Below are positions 8,391-17,833 of a stretch of DNA of 64,000 nt, in pieces (position 1 is the first letter of the stretch; each line of letters starts with the position of its first letter). Under the pieces are notes generated by a model. It had not been told where the DNA came from and made no database searches. It worked only from the letters and a program-made list of their open reading frames with translations. Made by a program: the position numbers and the translations under genes. The stretch is from assembly GCA_019633985.1 (NCBI GenBank), contig JAHQWE010000005.1, positions 56,258-120,257 on the forward strand, read 5' to 3'. The DNA comes from Acidiferrobacterales bacterium. Lineage in GTDB: Bacteria > Pseudomonadota > Gammaproteobacteria > Arenicellales > Poriferihabitantaceae.

Positions 8391-10601
8391 TTAGCGACTG
8401 CGTTGCAGTTTGATGACCGATTTGTCGAGGTGAAGTTCTCGCATGATTTCAGCGAGATGGTTTCGATTCAATACTTCTATTACAAACAGCATACGTGAAA
8501 CATTACCGGCCTGCTCTTCGACAGTGAGTTTATTGATATTGGCATCATGGGAAGCGATGATATTGGTCAGCTCTGATAATACTCCCGGTTGATTGCGGGC
8601 GGTCAGCGTCAGTAACACCTCAAAATTACCCTTGGTATTTTCTGACCAGTTCAAATGAAAAAATTGATCCGGATGCTTCATTACACTGCGTGTATTGGCA
8701 CAACGAAGGCGATGGATCACCAGACCCTTGTCAGAAGTGGTGGTGCCAATGATTCGGTCATCGGGGATGGGGTAGCAGCACTTTGCGTAGTTCACCAGTA
8801 AACCCTCGGTGCCTTCAATGGTCATTTTTCCGTAGTTGGTTTTATTGTTGCTTTTGGGTTTTGCTCGGGTCTTTTTTTCGGGCAGCATTACCTCAGCCAA
8901 AAACTGCTTCGCCACCAGCGGCGCCAGCCTTTTACCAAAACCAATATCCGCCAGCAGTTCTGGCCAGTCCTTCAGATCAAGCGCGTTCAGCAGCGCGATT
9001 TTATGGTTACTGGGAATACGTATACGTCGGTAGCCTTGATCCCAAAGTGCTTTCTTGAACAGCTTTTGTCCCAACTTTACCGACTGCCTGGTTTTTTGTT
9101 TGTTCAGGTAATGGCGTATGGTCGAGCGCGCTTTCGAGGTTACCGCATAATTCAACCAACCCGGCTCGGGTCGCGAACGATTCGATGTGATAATTTCGAT
9201 ATGGTTGCCATTGCGTAAATTCTCATACAGTGGCACCGCCCGGTTATCGACCCTCGCTCCGACGCAGCGATTGCCAATGTCAGTGTGCACCGAGTATGCG
9301 AAATCCAGGGCAGTGGCGCCTCGTGGCAGGCGCTTGATGTCTCCCTTAGGTGTAAACACATAGACTTCGTCCGGATAAAGATCAGCCTTGAGGTGTTCGA
9401 TAAACTCGCCGGAATCTGACGACATCTGCTGAGATTCCAAAAAGCTGCTTAACCATTTTTGTGCGAGCTGCTGTGGAGCAGATTCATCGGTGGTGTCGGT
9501 TTTGTATCGCCAGTGTGAAGCGACTCCTGATTCCGCAATTCGGTGCATCGCGCGACTACGAATTTGGACTTCCACCGGTTGACCATAGGGGCCGAATACC
9601 GACGTGTGTAAGGACTGATATCCATTTGCTTTCGGGATCGCGATGTAGTCCTTAAAACTGGCGGGCCTCGGCTTATAGAGAGTATGAATAATGCCGAGCA
9701 CCAAGTAACACTGGTTGCGATTGTCGGTAATCACCCGTAACGCATTGATGTCGGCGATATCACGCAGGTCAATTTTGAGCTGCTTCTTCGCTTTACGATA
9801 AATACTATAAATGGTTTTTTCGCGGCCACCAACTTCAGCGATAATGTTGTGACGTCCGAGTGCCTCGTTAATTTTCAGGCAGGCCTCGTCAACGATTGAT
9901 TTTCTTCCTCTGCTGTTGCTGTCGAGCATTTTCTTTATTGCTCGATAGCGCTTTGGGTGCAAATTTTGAAGCGATAAATCTTCGAGAGTGGTGGAGAGCT
10001 CTCTCATGCCGATGCGGTTAGCGATCGGGGCATAGATATCCAGGGTTTGCTTGGCAATACGTTGGCGCTTCTCTTCCTTGAGCGAACCGAGGGTTCGCAT
10101 ATTGTGCAGTCGGTCGCAGAGTTTGATGATAATGACGCGAATATCCTGCGCCATGGCCATGAACATCTTTCGAAATGAGGCGGTTTCAGCGCTTTCCGGA
10201 TTCTGTCTGGAGTCGAGTTCCAGCTGGCTTACTTTACTGACACCATCAACGAGCAGCGCCACGTCTTCGCCGAATTTTTCCGATAGCTCGGCCAGGGTAA
10301 CGGGAGTATCTTCAACCACATCATGCAGAATCGCAGCGACGATAGTGCGGCTGTCCATGCGCATCTCTCCCAATATGCCGGCGACGGCAACCGGGTGAGA
10401 GATATAGGCTTCCCCACTTTGGCGGGTTTGCCCTTCATGGGCTTGAGCGCCAAATTCGCAGGCGAGATCGATCTCGGCAAGGGACGCGGTGTCCATGTAC
10501 TCGCCGAGTTTATTGAGTAATGCTTTTACCAGCGGTCGATGGGATTCATCGACCCTGGATTCGGGTCTGGAACGGAAGAGTTTTGCTTCAGGAAGCGGCA
10601 T
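8391..10601 (-). CDS. spoT: Bifunctional (p)ppGpp synthetase/hydrolase, RelA/SpoT family
   Basis: Controls the stringent-response alarmone. 736 residues with the full long-RSH layout: HD hydrolase domain (H69, HD at 93-94 in ILHDVVEDT, and KLCDRLHNMRTL), synthetase domain around 235-360 (REKTIYSIYRK, ALRVITDN, NGYQSLHTSV), TGS domain around 410-475 (VFTPKGDIKRLPRGATALDFAYSVHTDIG in pieces), and a C-terminal ACT domain from about 660. The intact HD pocket indicates SpoT rather than the synthetase-only RelA. It sits directly after rpoZ, the order known in E. coli and Pseudomonas. The N-terminus is about 30 residues longer than usual before KLGEYMD. Confidence 0.96.
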   Translation of the reverse strand: MPLPEAKLFRSRPESRVDESHRPLVKALLNKLGEYMDTASLAEIDLACEFGAQAHEGQTRQSGEAYISHPVAVAGILGEMRMDSRTIVAAILHDVVEDTPVTLAELSEKFGEDVALLVDGVSKVSQLELDSRQNPESAETASFRKMFMAMAQDIRVIIIKLCDRLHNMRTLGSLKEEKRQRIAKQTLDIYAPIANRIGMRELSTTLEDLSLQNLHPKRYRAIKKMLDSNSRGRKSIVDEACLKINEALGRHNIIAEVGGREKTIYSIYRKAKKQLKIDLRDIADINALRVITDNRNQCYLVLGIIHTLYKPRPASFKDYIAIPKANGYQSLHTSVFGPYGQPVEVQIRSRAMHRIAESGVASHWRYKTDTTDESAPQQLAQKWLSSFLESQQMSSDSGEFIEHLKADLYPDEVYVFTPKGDIKRLPRGATALDFAYSVHTDIGNRCVGARVDNRAVPLYENLRNGNHIEIITSNRSRPEPGWLNYAVTSKARSTIRHYLNKQKTRQSVKLGQKLFKKALWDQGYRRIRIPSNHKIALLNALDLKDWPELLADIGFGKRLAPLVAKQFLAEVMLPEKKTRAKPKSNNKTNYGKMTIEGTEGLLVNYAKCCYPIPDDRIIGTTTSDKGLVIHRLRCANTRSVMKHPDQFFHLNWSENTKGNFEVLLTLTARNQPGVLSELTNIIASHDANINKLTVEEQAGNVSRMLFVIEVLNRNHLAEIMRELHLDKSVIKLQRSR

Positions 10602-10636
10602 TCATTCCCAGGTGATCACCCTATACAGGCAACTAA

Positions 10637-10957
10637 CTAATTGCCAGCCAGTTGCGCGGCTAGCGCAGCGTCCAGATCGCTGGTTAAGGAATCTTCACCT
10701 TCCACAGTCAATTCTTCCCCTTCTTCGCCTTCAGAGAAATTGAGCTCAGGAATTGAGGTTTCTTCTTCCAAGATGGAGGGTCCGATAAAACCTTCTGCGA
10801 TTTCACGCAGAGCGATGACGGTGGGTTTGTCATTCTCTACAGGAACATGGGGTTCTGCGCCCAAAATCAGCTGGCGGGCACGTTTCGTGGCAACCAGAAC
10901 AAGCTGGAAGCGATTGTCTACATGCTCCAGGCAATCAGTTACGGTAATTCTTGCCAT
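10637..10957 (-). CDS. rpoZ: DNA-directed RNA polymerase omega subunit
   Basis: 106 residues beginning [23 protein letters not shown], the conserved omega N-terminus, with RARQLI and [13 protein letters not shown] following. Omega assists assembly of RNA polymerase around beta-prime and forms part of a ppGpp-binding site. The C-terminal tail is acidic (many E/D), as in other gammaproteobacterial forms. It lies 35 nt before spoT and downstream of gmk, so the three form the usual operon. Confidence 0.96.
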   Translation of the reverse strand: MARITVTDCLEHVDNRFQLVLVATKRARQLILGAEPHVPVENDKPTVIALREIAEGFIGPSILEEETSIPELNFSEGEEGEELTVEGEDSLTSDLDAALAAQLAGN

Positions 10958-11091
10958 TTCTCTATCCTCTTAAATTCAATGCAATCTTAACAAAAAAGCG
11001 GTGCCACCCTAAATGAGACTAAAACCAGTAATTACAATGGTTTGGGTGCACACCCGTTATGGCCGCAGTTTCTACTGCAGCCGGAAATTCT

Positions 11092-11646
11092 TTACAGTCC
11101 GTCAACCGCCGCGATGAGTTGCGCTAGGGCGTTATCAAAATCATCATTGACGATAATTTTATCGAATTCATCGCTATGACTGATCTCGTTGCGTGCTTCC
11201 AGCATACGGTGAGCAATCACTTCCTCACTATCCTGGCCTCTATCTCGTAAGCGTTGTTCGAGCGCTTCGAGCGAAGGCGGCATTACGAACACGGACACCG
11301 CTCTGGGAAATGCTTCTCTGACTCTTCTTGCGCCTTGCCAGTCGATTTCCAGAATCGCATGTTTACCTTCGTTCAATCGATCTTCGATCGCCTGGACGGA
11401 TGTGCCATAGCGGTTTCCAAACACAACGGCATGTTCCACAAACAATCCATCTCCAACCATCTCCGCAAACTGCGCATGATCAACAAAATGATAATGCACC
11501 CCGTTTTCTTCACCAGGTCGAATGGACCGGGTAGTATGGGATACGGTTAACCCCACGTCCTGCCGAGAATCTACCAGCGCGCGGGTCAAACTGGTTTTGC
11601 CAGCACCAGACGGCGCAGAAACAATAAGAACACCAGGAGAGTCCAT
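11092..11646 (-). CDS. gmk: Guanylate kinase
   Basis: Phosphorylates GMP to GDP with ATP. The P-loop SAPSGAGKTSL appears near the N-terminus, followed by SHTTRSIRPGEENGVHYHF, the GMP-binding region, and EIDWQGARRV. The track's first codon is a TTG; the ATG at 11646 (MDSPGVLIVSAPSG) gives 184 residues, close to the usual 205-residue length or slightly shorter. It is first in the gmk-rpoZ-spoT run, with 134 nt separating it from rpoZ, enough room for an internal promoter. Confidence 0.95.
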   Translation of the reverse strand: MDSPGVLIVSAPSGAGKTSLTRALVDSRQDVGLTVSHTTRSIRPGEENGVHYHFVDHAQFAEMVGDGLFVEHAVVFGNRYGTSVQAIEDRLNEGKHAILEIDWQGARRVREAFPRAVSVFVMPPSLEALEQRLRDRGQDSEEVIAHRMLEARNEISHSDEFDKIIVNDDFDNALAQLIAAVDGL

Positions 11647-11750
11647 CACGACCAAAACAATTCAACGGGCAGATTACGGTAAAGGCGCAGGATTGCGCTC
11701 ACTCGCGTAAAAACCGCTTGTCGAGGCCGGTTCAGCGCGGGGCGCGTATT

Positions 11751-12617
11751 CTATTCGATATTCTGCACTTGTTCACGCATCTGATCGATCAAAACCTTCA
11801 ATTCTACCGATGCGTTCGTATTTCGAAGGTCCACCGCCTTCGATCCCAGCGTATTGGCTTCACGATTGAGTTCTTGCATCAGAAAATCGAGGCGCCTTCC
11901 TGCCGGTTTCTTTTGCCCAATCACACGTTGTACTTCATCAAAGTGCGTTTCTAGCCGATCCAGCTCTTCGCTGACGTCGCTTCGAGTCAGTAATATTGCC
12001 AACTCCTGTGACAGTCTTGCCGGATCTATTTCGTCTCCTAGCTCTTCCAGTCGGCGATTCCAACGCTGTTTGAGCCCGAGTTCTATATCAGGCAGCGCAT
12101 CCCGCAGCGAAGATACAATCACCCTAGAGTCGTCAATTCTGTCCAGAATCATCTGTGCCAGCCTCTCCCCCTCCCGATTGCGAGCGATGACCAGGCCATC
12201 CAGCGCTTCGCTCAATCCATCCTGCGCCGCCTTCGTCAGCGCATCCTCGTTGGCCTCGGGCTGTTTCAAGATTCCTTGCCAGCGCAGGACATCCAGTGAA
12301 TGGGGAGAGGTCACGTTGGGCATGCGCGACTCCACGCTCTGCAGGGCGGAAGCAAGCGCCTCCAGTGCCCCGTCATTGATTTCCATTTCCAGAGTTTCAC
12401 CCTTGCCCGCTTCATATTTTAGAAGGGCATCAATTCGCCCTCGGTTAACGCGCTCGTTGATGAGGGTCCGACAGCGGGTTTCTATCACTTTAAGCTCGTC
12501 GGGGAGTTTGAGATGCGCGTCGAGATAACGATGATTGACGCTTCGAACCTCCCAAATCAGACTGCGTCCCTGGAATTCAGTTTGCGTTCGGCAAAAGGCC
12601 GTCATACTCGCGGTCAT
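11751..12617 (-). CDS. yicC: YicC family endoribonuclease
   Basis: 288 residues from the ATG at 12617 (MTASMTAFCRTQ), which aligns with the E. coli YicC start MIRSMTAYAR; the 35 extra residues in the track are upstream sequence. Conserved family features include VNHRYLDAHLKLPDEL, RVNRGRIDALLKYE and the C-terminal KAVDLRNTNASVELKVLIDQMREQVQNIE segment (seen in pieces). YicC proteins are RNases implicated in sRNA (RyhB) degradation. Placed about 100 nt upstream of gmk on the same strand, as in related genomes. Confidence 0.93.
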   Translation of the reverse strand: MTASMTAFCRTQTEFQGRSLIWEVRSVNHRYLDAHLKLPDELKVIETRCRTLINERVNRGRIDALLKYEAGKGETLEMEINDGALEALASALQSVESRMPNVTSPHSLDVLRWQGILKQPEANEDALTKAAQDGLSEALDGLVIARNREGERLAQMILDRIDDSRVIVSSLRDALPDIELGLKQRWNRRLEELGDEIDPARLSQELAILLTRSDVSEELDRLETHFDEVQRVIGQKKPAGRRLDFLMQELNREANTLGSKAVDLRNTNASVELKVLIDQMREQVQNIE

Positions 12618-12994
12618 CGCATTGCTCCGGGTGATTTTTTTTCTCGGCGGGCTTCGGATCATATCAAAACCAGTCCCTGGACTGCAGGTAAATCCCTGCT
12701 CAGAGCGGTGCTTTTGCAACATATTCCGAAATATCTTTTCAGGAAATCAATGAGATACTTCGCTATGGGAAAAGCAGGTGATCTGATACTATCTCGCCTC
12801 AGTGTTGCTGCTCGATCTGTAGCGATTTAGCGTAAACAGGGTCGCCTCGGAAATTCTCACGACACGGTGCTGGGTATATTCTTGATAGACCTTCAACCTG
12901 GGTTTTACCCGCAATTCATCGACAACATAAAACTGGATATCTGGAGGCTACGCTGCTCAACCACCAAATTGGATAGCGAAGTGAACAATCGTTA
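12618..12994. other. Intergenic region between divergent yicC and kinase genes
   Basis: 377 nt without a supported gene. It must carry the promoters of yicC (leftward) and of the kinase (rightward), but I could not pick convincing -35/-10 boxes. The only structure I noted is a perfect 6-bp inverted repeat, CAGTCC-CT-GGACTG, at 12671-12684. The plus-strand ORFs listed across it are extensions of yicC-antisense frames and are not credible. Confidence 0.5.
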
Positions 12995-13984
12995 ATGGGA
13001 ATTTTTACTAAAAAGCCAGCCAAGGAACCTGAAGAACAGGCTCCTGCTGAGACAAACAGCGAGCAAACACGTCGCTATCCTATTAAATCGGGAGAGTCGA
13101 TAGAAAACTATTTGGTAGAAGGGGTCATTGGCGGTGGTGGCTTTAGTATTGTTTATCGCGCCTTCGATGCAACACTCGGAGAGAGTGTTGTACTCAAAGA
13201 ATACTTCCCCAACCTGCTCGCTATTCGCGGCAGTGGCAATGATATCAAACCGATCACTCCGAAAAAGAAATCGGCATTTGATGTTGGGATGCAGCAATTC
13301 TTCGCGGAAGCGCATGCGCTGTCGAAAGTGAGCCATCCAAATGTGATTAACATCATTAACGTATTTCGCAGTAATAACACCGCTTACATGGTATCCAAAC
13401 TGCAGCCAGGGAAAGATTTACGATGGATGATCAAACGCTGTCAGGGGGATCTTGATCAAGGATTTATTCAAAAGGTAATGCCCCCGGTGATTTCCGGCGT
13501 CGACTCTTTGCATCGAGCAGGAATACTGCATCTGGATATCAAACCGGCCAATATCTTACTGCGGACAGTTGGTGGGCCATTGCTGCTGGATTTTGGCGCG
13601 AGCAAAACCATGAGTCGTCAGGAGAGATTTAGCAGCTTCCAGACCCTGACGCCCGGCTTTGCTCCCCCGGAACAGCATCACAAAGCGGAACTTGGCCCGG
13701 GCTCTGATATCTATGCCATTGGCGCGACCATCTACGCCTGTGTCACTGGTCGACCACCACCGACTTCTTTGAAACGGGAGCAGAAGGAGCGAGAGTTGAA
13801 ACTGAAGGGTGCAGAGAAGAATGTATCGAATAGTGTAATTGAAGCACTTAAATGGGCGCTGGAGTTAGAAATGAACAAGCGTCCGCAAAATGTTCGAGAA
13901 TTTGCCAACCTTTTGATGCAGGATTCGGAGTGGGGTTCTTATGACCTGTTTCAGGAAGATCTGATGCGGAACTTCGGGCGCTAA
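12995..13984 (+). CDS. Hanks-type serine/threonine protein kinase, soluble
   Basis: 329 residues. Kinase subdomains are all visible: glycine loop IGGGGFSIVYRA (about 44-55), the ATP-anchoring lysine in VVLKEYF (about 68), catalytic loop HLDIKPANILL (about 178, an L replacing the R of HRD), DFGASK (about 199), GFAPPEQ and DIYAIGATIY. The missing HRD arginine places it outside the activation-loop-dependent RD kinases, so it may be constitutively active. There is no TM helix or extracellular sensor domain, only a 40-residue charged N-terminal lead. No PP2C phosphatase or T6SS gene is adjacent. Substrate unknown. Confidence 0.92.
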   Translation: MGIFTKKPAKEPEEQAPAETNSEQTRRYPIKSGESIENYLVEGVIGGGGFSIVYRAFDATLGESVVLKEYFPNLLAIRGSGNDIKPITPKKKSAFDVGMQQFFAEAHALSKVSHPNVINIINVFRSNNTAYMVSKLQPGKDLRWMIKRCQGDLDQGFIQKVMPPVISGVDSLHRAGILHLDIKPANILLRTVGGPLLLDFGASKTMSRQERFSSFQTLTPGFAPPEQHHKAELGPGSDIYAIGATIYACVTGRPPPTSLKREQKERELKLKGAEKNVSNSVIEALKWALELEMNKRPQNVREFANLLMQDSEWGSYDLFQEDLMRNFGR

Positions 13985-14042
13985 TCCCCCCTTTCCAAGT
14001 GCAGCAGCTGCAGAGGACGCAGTGCTTATTCAATATGTCTCC

Positions 14043-14849
14043 TTATTCCTCCTGCGGTGGTGTTGCCGTTAGCTGCAGTTTCCTATAGTTGAACCCCGTT
14101 TCTATTGTTGGCTTCACAACTTGAAAGAAAGGGGAGACGTCAAAATCCCGCGGCGTAAACAGGCTGTGGTGTCGAATGTGGAGAATCTCCTGTTCGATAA
14201 ACCATTGCTTGGAGTGATAGGGATGTCCTGAACCGCTTGCATCCTTCGGTTTTATAGTCGGCAAAATGGGATAGTGGATAGACTGAAAGGTTTCGGCAAT
14301 CAATGTCGAACAGATTGCCCGAGAGGGATCTCCGCTACCCAACGCAATCATGCGCCGCCGAAATCTTGCGGGAATAGGCGGTGTGGGTAAGAGATAGCGC
14401 ATCAGGTCGATAATATGTTTGAGATCGTAGTCTTTACCGATCGCAGCGACCATTTTGCTCACAAGTATTTTGCGGTCTTCCGGCGACAGGCCGATCGGGC
14501 GACATATCCGCGTATTGATATGGTGGTATCGGGATAATGGCGAAGCAATCACACCCTTCCCAAGCTCAGCCTCTACCAGGGTGCAGCGCTCACCGCTCTC
14601 AGTATATTGCTCGGTCGCCCCCCCAGCAAAAAATGCGGCATGGGACCAGGTTGATTGCGTGAGATACTTTATTACGTTACTGATTCTGGTGTCGCCCTCC
14701 ACCAACAAAATATCCCCCGGTTGCAAATGCCGGTGTAATCCAGGGGATTCATGGCTGGAGAAGCTCGTGTAGTTCTTAATATTTCTCGTGAGATAGGAGG
14801 CGAGCGCCTTCCCGATTTTTTCCCGAGCTCGATTGACTAACAACGACAT
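14043..14849 (-). CDS. YiiX/YaeF-like permuted papain-fold (NlpC/P60-related) protein
   Basis: 268 residues. The order of motifs is that of the circularly permuted papain-fold family: LQPGDILLVEG, then WSHAAFFAGG with the catalytic histidine, LVEAELGKGV, and late in the chain RAICSTLIAETF with the nucleophilic cysteine. Such proteins hydrolyse amide or thioester bonds in lipids or cell-wall material; the true substrate is unknown. There is no signal peptide, so a cytosolic or membrane-surface location is likely. It is the last gene of a minus-strand envelope set (FemAB-like, BON-like, 40-aa membrane protein, this gene). Confidence 0.8.
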   Translation of the reverse strand: MSLLVNRAREKIGKALASYLTRNIKNYTSFSSHESPGLHRHLQPGDILLVEGDTRISNVIKYLTQSTWSHAAFFAGGATEQYTESGERCTLVEAELGKGVIASPLSRYHHINTRICRPIGLSPEDRKILVSKMVAAIGKDYDLKHIIDLMRYLLPTPPIPARFRRRMIALGSGDPSRAICSTLIAETFQSIHYPILPTIKPKDASGSGHPYHSKQWFIEQEILHIRHHSLFTPRDFDVSPFFQVVKPTIETGFNYRKLQLTATPPQEE

Positions 14850-14927
14850 TCAGAACTGTAGAGAAAGCAGGCTATCGAGGCTATTTCCGATTCGATTGGC
14901 ATTCGTTTGCTTCATAGAATAGTGAAT

Positions 14928-15050
14928 TTAACTGGACACCGCATTCTTGCGGACTCGTTCTCGAACCCCTCTGGCAATCCAGCCAAAACAAAACCCGGCC
15001 AGAGAAGCGACCAGTAACCCAATAGCGATTTCACCTAATAAATAAGCCAT
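14928..15050 (-). CDS. 40-aa single-TM small membrane protein (not in ORF track)
   Basis: ATG at 15050 to TAA at 14928: MAYLLGEIAIGLLVASLAGF and onward to a basic C-terminus (WIARGVRERVRKNAVSS). One TM helix of about 22 residues with small-residue packing (ASLAGFCFGW), followed by an Arg/Lys-rich tail that should stay in the cytosol. It lies between the BON-like gene and the YiiX-like gene on the same strand, in what would otherwise be a 270-nt gap. I recall similar short proteins annotated next to envelope genes in other gammaproteobacteria, but cannot name a family. Confidence 0.65.
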   Translation of the reverse strand: MAYLLGEIAIGLLVASLAGFCFGWIARGVRERVRKNAVSS

Positions 15051-15119
15051 AGCTGTGATTTGATATCTAAATGAGTATTCTCAAGATGGACAGTTTTCCC
15101 GCTCTGCGGACTGGTTTTG

Positions 15120-16565
15120 TTATTCATTCCCCACCGTCATCCAGTTAATGATACGCATATCGGGAAACATGGTGTGAAGAGAATTCGCTACCGCGAAATG
15201 CGCCGCTTTGTTTTTAGCGTCACCGCTTACCATCACCGCATTGTCCGCTACTGTTAATCCAAACGCGCTATCGGGAATAGCCGGTGTTAAAACCGACCAT
15301 CGATCAAGCCATTCACTAAACGCCACATTTGGCTCAACACTAATGAATGCTTCCAGCTCGGTCACACCGAGTTGTTCTTTCAAAGTCTCGATCAAGTTGG
15401 CCCGTGCTCGAATCCCCGGCATTCGGCCACTTACGATAGCTCTGCTACTGTCGCGGAATAATGAAATTTCTGGCTTCCTCGTGGCTGGATCAACAAACAA
15501 CTGGTTGTCTACCAGGGACGCTAGCTCCGCACGCTCGATGGCGATCATCACTTCTCCCAGTTGTTCACTACTGTCGACCCGACCCCATAGCACTAGCCCG
15601 TTACCGCTTGTTTCCAGTCTGAGGTCATGTACCTCGCTCAAGGCTGGTAGTACTTTTGCAACTCTTCGAATCAGCCTGGGGCTGGACAGAGTGGTGTTGT
15701 ACTGAAGGTCACTGGTGACCGCATCTTCCTCATCGACATCGGCAAGGGCAACTAGCCCGCGCAGCAGCTGTTTACCGGTTTTAGGATCTGGAATTTGCCC
15801 GCGAAGAGCGGCGCCGTTCCAGCCCGCTATCAGAGAGATAGAAGCACTGTTTTGATCTTCCGCCACACGAACCTGATAGTTAACCTTGATGTCTTTTCCA
15901 AGTCGAGCAGACAGTGCATATCGCAAGCGATTTTTCTCGTCAGCATCGGCGGCAACACCAGTCACCATGAGAACATCGCGCCAGCCATAAAGCGTAAACT
16001 GCTCTAGACCGATCAATGTTTCCAACGCAGGTTGAGCAGCGTTGATCCAAAATGGTGTGCCAAGCCGGTCGTCGATTCGAATGCGATCACGTATTCCCGC
16101 TTCCGGAAATGCACGCTTAACCGCCTGTACCACAAGGTCCAGGTCGTTGCCGGCAAGCTGGCCTTCCAAACTTATTTTGTGTTGTGTTCGGGAAACTTGT
16201 AGTTCGGCGGAGGGTTTTGGTTTTTGTTCTACCTGCTTCATCACTCGTCTAACTGAAGGTAGCGCATATGCTTTCTCCACCAGCTGACCGAGGTTTCGTC
16301 CAGGTTCGATTGTGCCGCGAAAAATTACCGTTTGGCCATCGACGGAGGTGAGAGGAGTTGCCCAAGTATGGTCTAACAACAACGATTCCACATCTGTTTC
16401 CACACCATTCGCAATTTTGCTCTGTAGAGTAATACAGAGTGTCACTAGCAGTATCGACATGATGATTACACCCCAATACACCACGCGCTGCATTGCTTGA
16501 TGCGCGGGCATACGCTCGAGCTCTTCAAATGTTGATATCAGCGCCGCGAGAGAACGACCTAACAT
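15120..16565 (-). CDS. Inner-membrane-anchored protein with BON-like repeats
   Basis: 481 residues with an N-terminal cytosolic segment, one TM helix at about 29-48 (VVYWGVIIMSILLVTLCITL) and a long periplasmic part. That part consists of several 60-80 residue alpha/beta units of the type 'GTIEPGRNLGQLVEKAYALPSVRRV' and 'VVLWGRVDSSEQLGEVM' (shortened), which resemble BON domains: a strand, GxV, a helix, then a V-rich strand. BON repeats bind membranes or peptidoglycan and are often fused to OmpA. No OmpA domain follows here. Its 5' end overlaps the preceding gene's stop by 7 nt. No precise function can be given. Confidence 0.75.
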   Translation of the reverse strand: MLGRSLAALISTFEELERMPAHQAMQRVVYWGVIIMSILLVTLCITLQSKIANGVETDVESLLLDHTWATPLTSVDGQTVIFRGTIEPGRNLGQLVEKAYALPSVRRVMKQVEQKPKPSAELQVSRTQHKISLEGQLAGNDLDLVVQAVKRAFPEAGIRDRIRIDDRLGTPFWINAAQPALETLIGLEQFTLYGWRDVLMVTGVAADADEKNRLRYALSARLGKDIKVNYQVRVAEDQNSASISLIAGWNGAALRGQIPDPKTGKQLLRGLVALADVDEEDAVTSDLQYNTTLSSPRLIRRVAKVLPALSEVHDLRLETSGNGLVLWGRVDSSEQLGEVMIAIERAELASLVDNQLFVDPATRKPEISLFRDSSRAIVSGRMPGIRARANLIETLKEQLGVTELEAFISVEPNVAFSEWLDRWSVLTPAIPDSAFGLTVADNAVMVSGDAKNKAAHFAVANSLHTMFPDMRIINWMTVGNE

Positions 16566-17701
16566 ACTGTGTTCGTCTGATAGGGGGAGTGTTTTTCAAC
16601 GGCCCGTATGTAGCCGCGAACTCCGGACTGTTCGCGCTCAACGAAGTCGGCGATGGCTTCCCGGAACGGTTGCCCGGCAATCCAGTGAAGCGAACGCGTT
16701 TGTGTGGGGATAAACCCGCGCGCAATCTTGTGTTCGCCTTGAGCGCCTGGGTCAAAACGTTGCAAGCCTCTCTCGATACAATACTCAATGCCCTGGTAAT
16801 AACACACCTCGAAATGCAGGCTGTCCAGATAACCACGGCACCCCCAGTGTCGTCCATACAAGGTGTGCTCGTCCGCGTACATCAGCGCACCGGCGATACA
16901 CACGTCCTGTGCATAGACCAGCACCAGCAATACATGGTCAGGGAGTTCGCTGGCTACCTGCTTGAAAAACCCTACATTGAAGGCAGGTGATCCATATTTG
17001 CGATCATAGATAGCCCGATACATGCTCGTAAATTCGGCCCAGTCATGATCGGTTGCAGTATGCCCATCCAGACGTTTAATCTGAACCCCGGATTCAGCTA
17101 CCTTGCGTCGCTCCTGCCGTATGTTCTTTCGTTTTTTCGATTTTAGAGTTAAAAGAAACTCGTCGAAACTACGATAGCCACGGTTGTGCCAATGAAATTG
17201 GCAGTCAATCCGCATTAACGGCTCATGCTGTTGCAGAGCGGAAAAGTCGGCCTCTCTGACAAAGAGTGAATGCGCACCACTGAAGTGATGTTGGTGCATG
17301 AACTGTCTGAGCCCTGCAATCAATTTCTCACTGATTTCAACTATCCTGTCGGCAGGCGCTAAAACTCTTTGCCCGGTAGCAGGCGTAAACGGAATGGCGT
17401 TAACTAACTTGGGATAATACTCCATTCCAGCGCGGTGATAGGCATCTGCCCAAGCGTGGTCAAAGACAAACTCTCCCCAGGAGTTGTGTTTCTCATATAA
17501 AGGCATTGCTCCGAGCAGATTATCTCCGTCATCGTAGCAAGTGAGATGGCGAGGAATCCAGCCTGCATGTTCTCCAACACAGCGGTGCTGTTCCATCGCC
17601 GCGAGGAATTCGTGGCGCAAGAAAGGGTAGTCATTATCAACCATTGCATTCCATTGATGCGGGTCGATATCTGCGATGCGTGAATACAGTTTGATTTGCA
17701 C
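16559..17701 (-). CDS. FemAB-like / DUF482 GNAT-fold acyltransferase
   Basis: 380 residues, starting with GTG at 17701 (MQIKLYSRIADIDPHQWN). The conserved family features are the N-terminal NxxNDYPFLRHEFLAAME pattern, DHAWADAYHRAGMEYYPKL, FHWHNRGYRSFDEFLL, a KRKNIRQERR basic stretch, and the C-terminal FDPGAQGEHKIARGF box. This family ('peptidogalycan biosynthesis/recognition') has a double GNAT fold like the FemAB aminoacyltransferases, but most members have no demonstrated substrate. It heads the minus-strand envelope run and overlaps the BON-like gene by 7 nt. Confidence 0.87.
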   Translation of the reverse strand: MQIKLYSRIADIDPHQWNAMVDNDYPFLRHEFLAAMEQHRCVGEHAGWIPRHLTCYDDGDNLLGAMPLYEKHNSWGEFVFDHAWADAYHRAGMEYYPKLVNAIPFTPATGQRVLAPADRIVEISEKLIAGLRQFMHQHHFSGAHSLFVREADFSALQQHEPLMRIDCQFHWHNRGYRSFDEFLLTLKSKKRKNIRQERRKVAESGVQIKRLDGHTATDHDWAEFTSMYRAIYDRKYGSPAFNVGFFKQVASELPDHVLLVLVYAQDVCIAGALMYADEHTLYGRHWGCRGYLDSLHFEVCYYQGIEYCIERGLQRFDPGAQGEHKIARGFIPTQTRSLHWIAGQPFREAIADFVEREQSGVRGYIRAVEKHSPYQTNTVC

Positions 17702-17833
17702 CCCTTGATTTTAATCCACCACCGCAACAGTCACCACCTACAATGCGGCTCTGGCAGGCGAGTTAGTGCAACTGACAGGTCCAGCCCAACATCCTATAAT
17801 CTGTGATCAGTTAACTCATCTCTATAGAGTGTG

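Noticed and set aside
11854-12528. 224-aa plus-strand ORF
   Set aside because: Lies fully antisense to yicC; low-complexity Ser/Arg-rich translation typical of a shadow frame.
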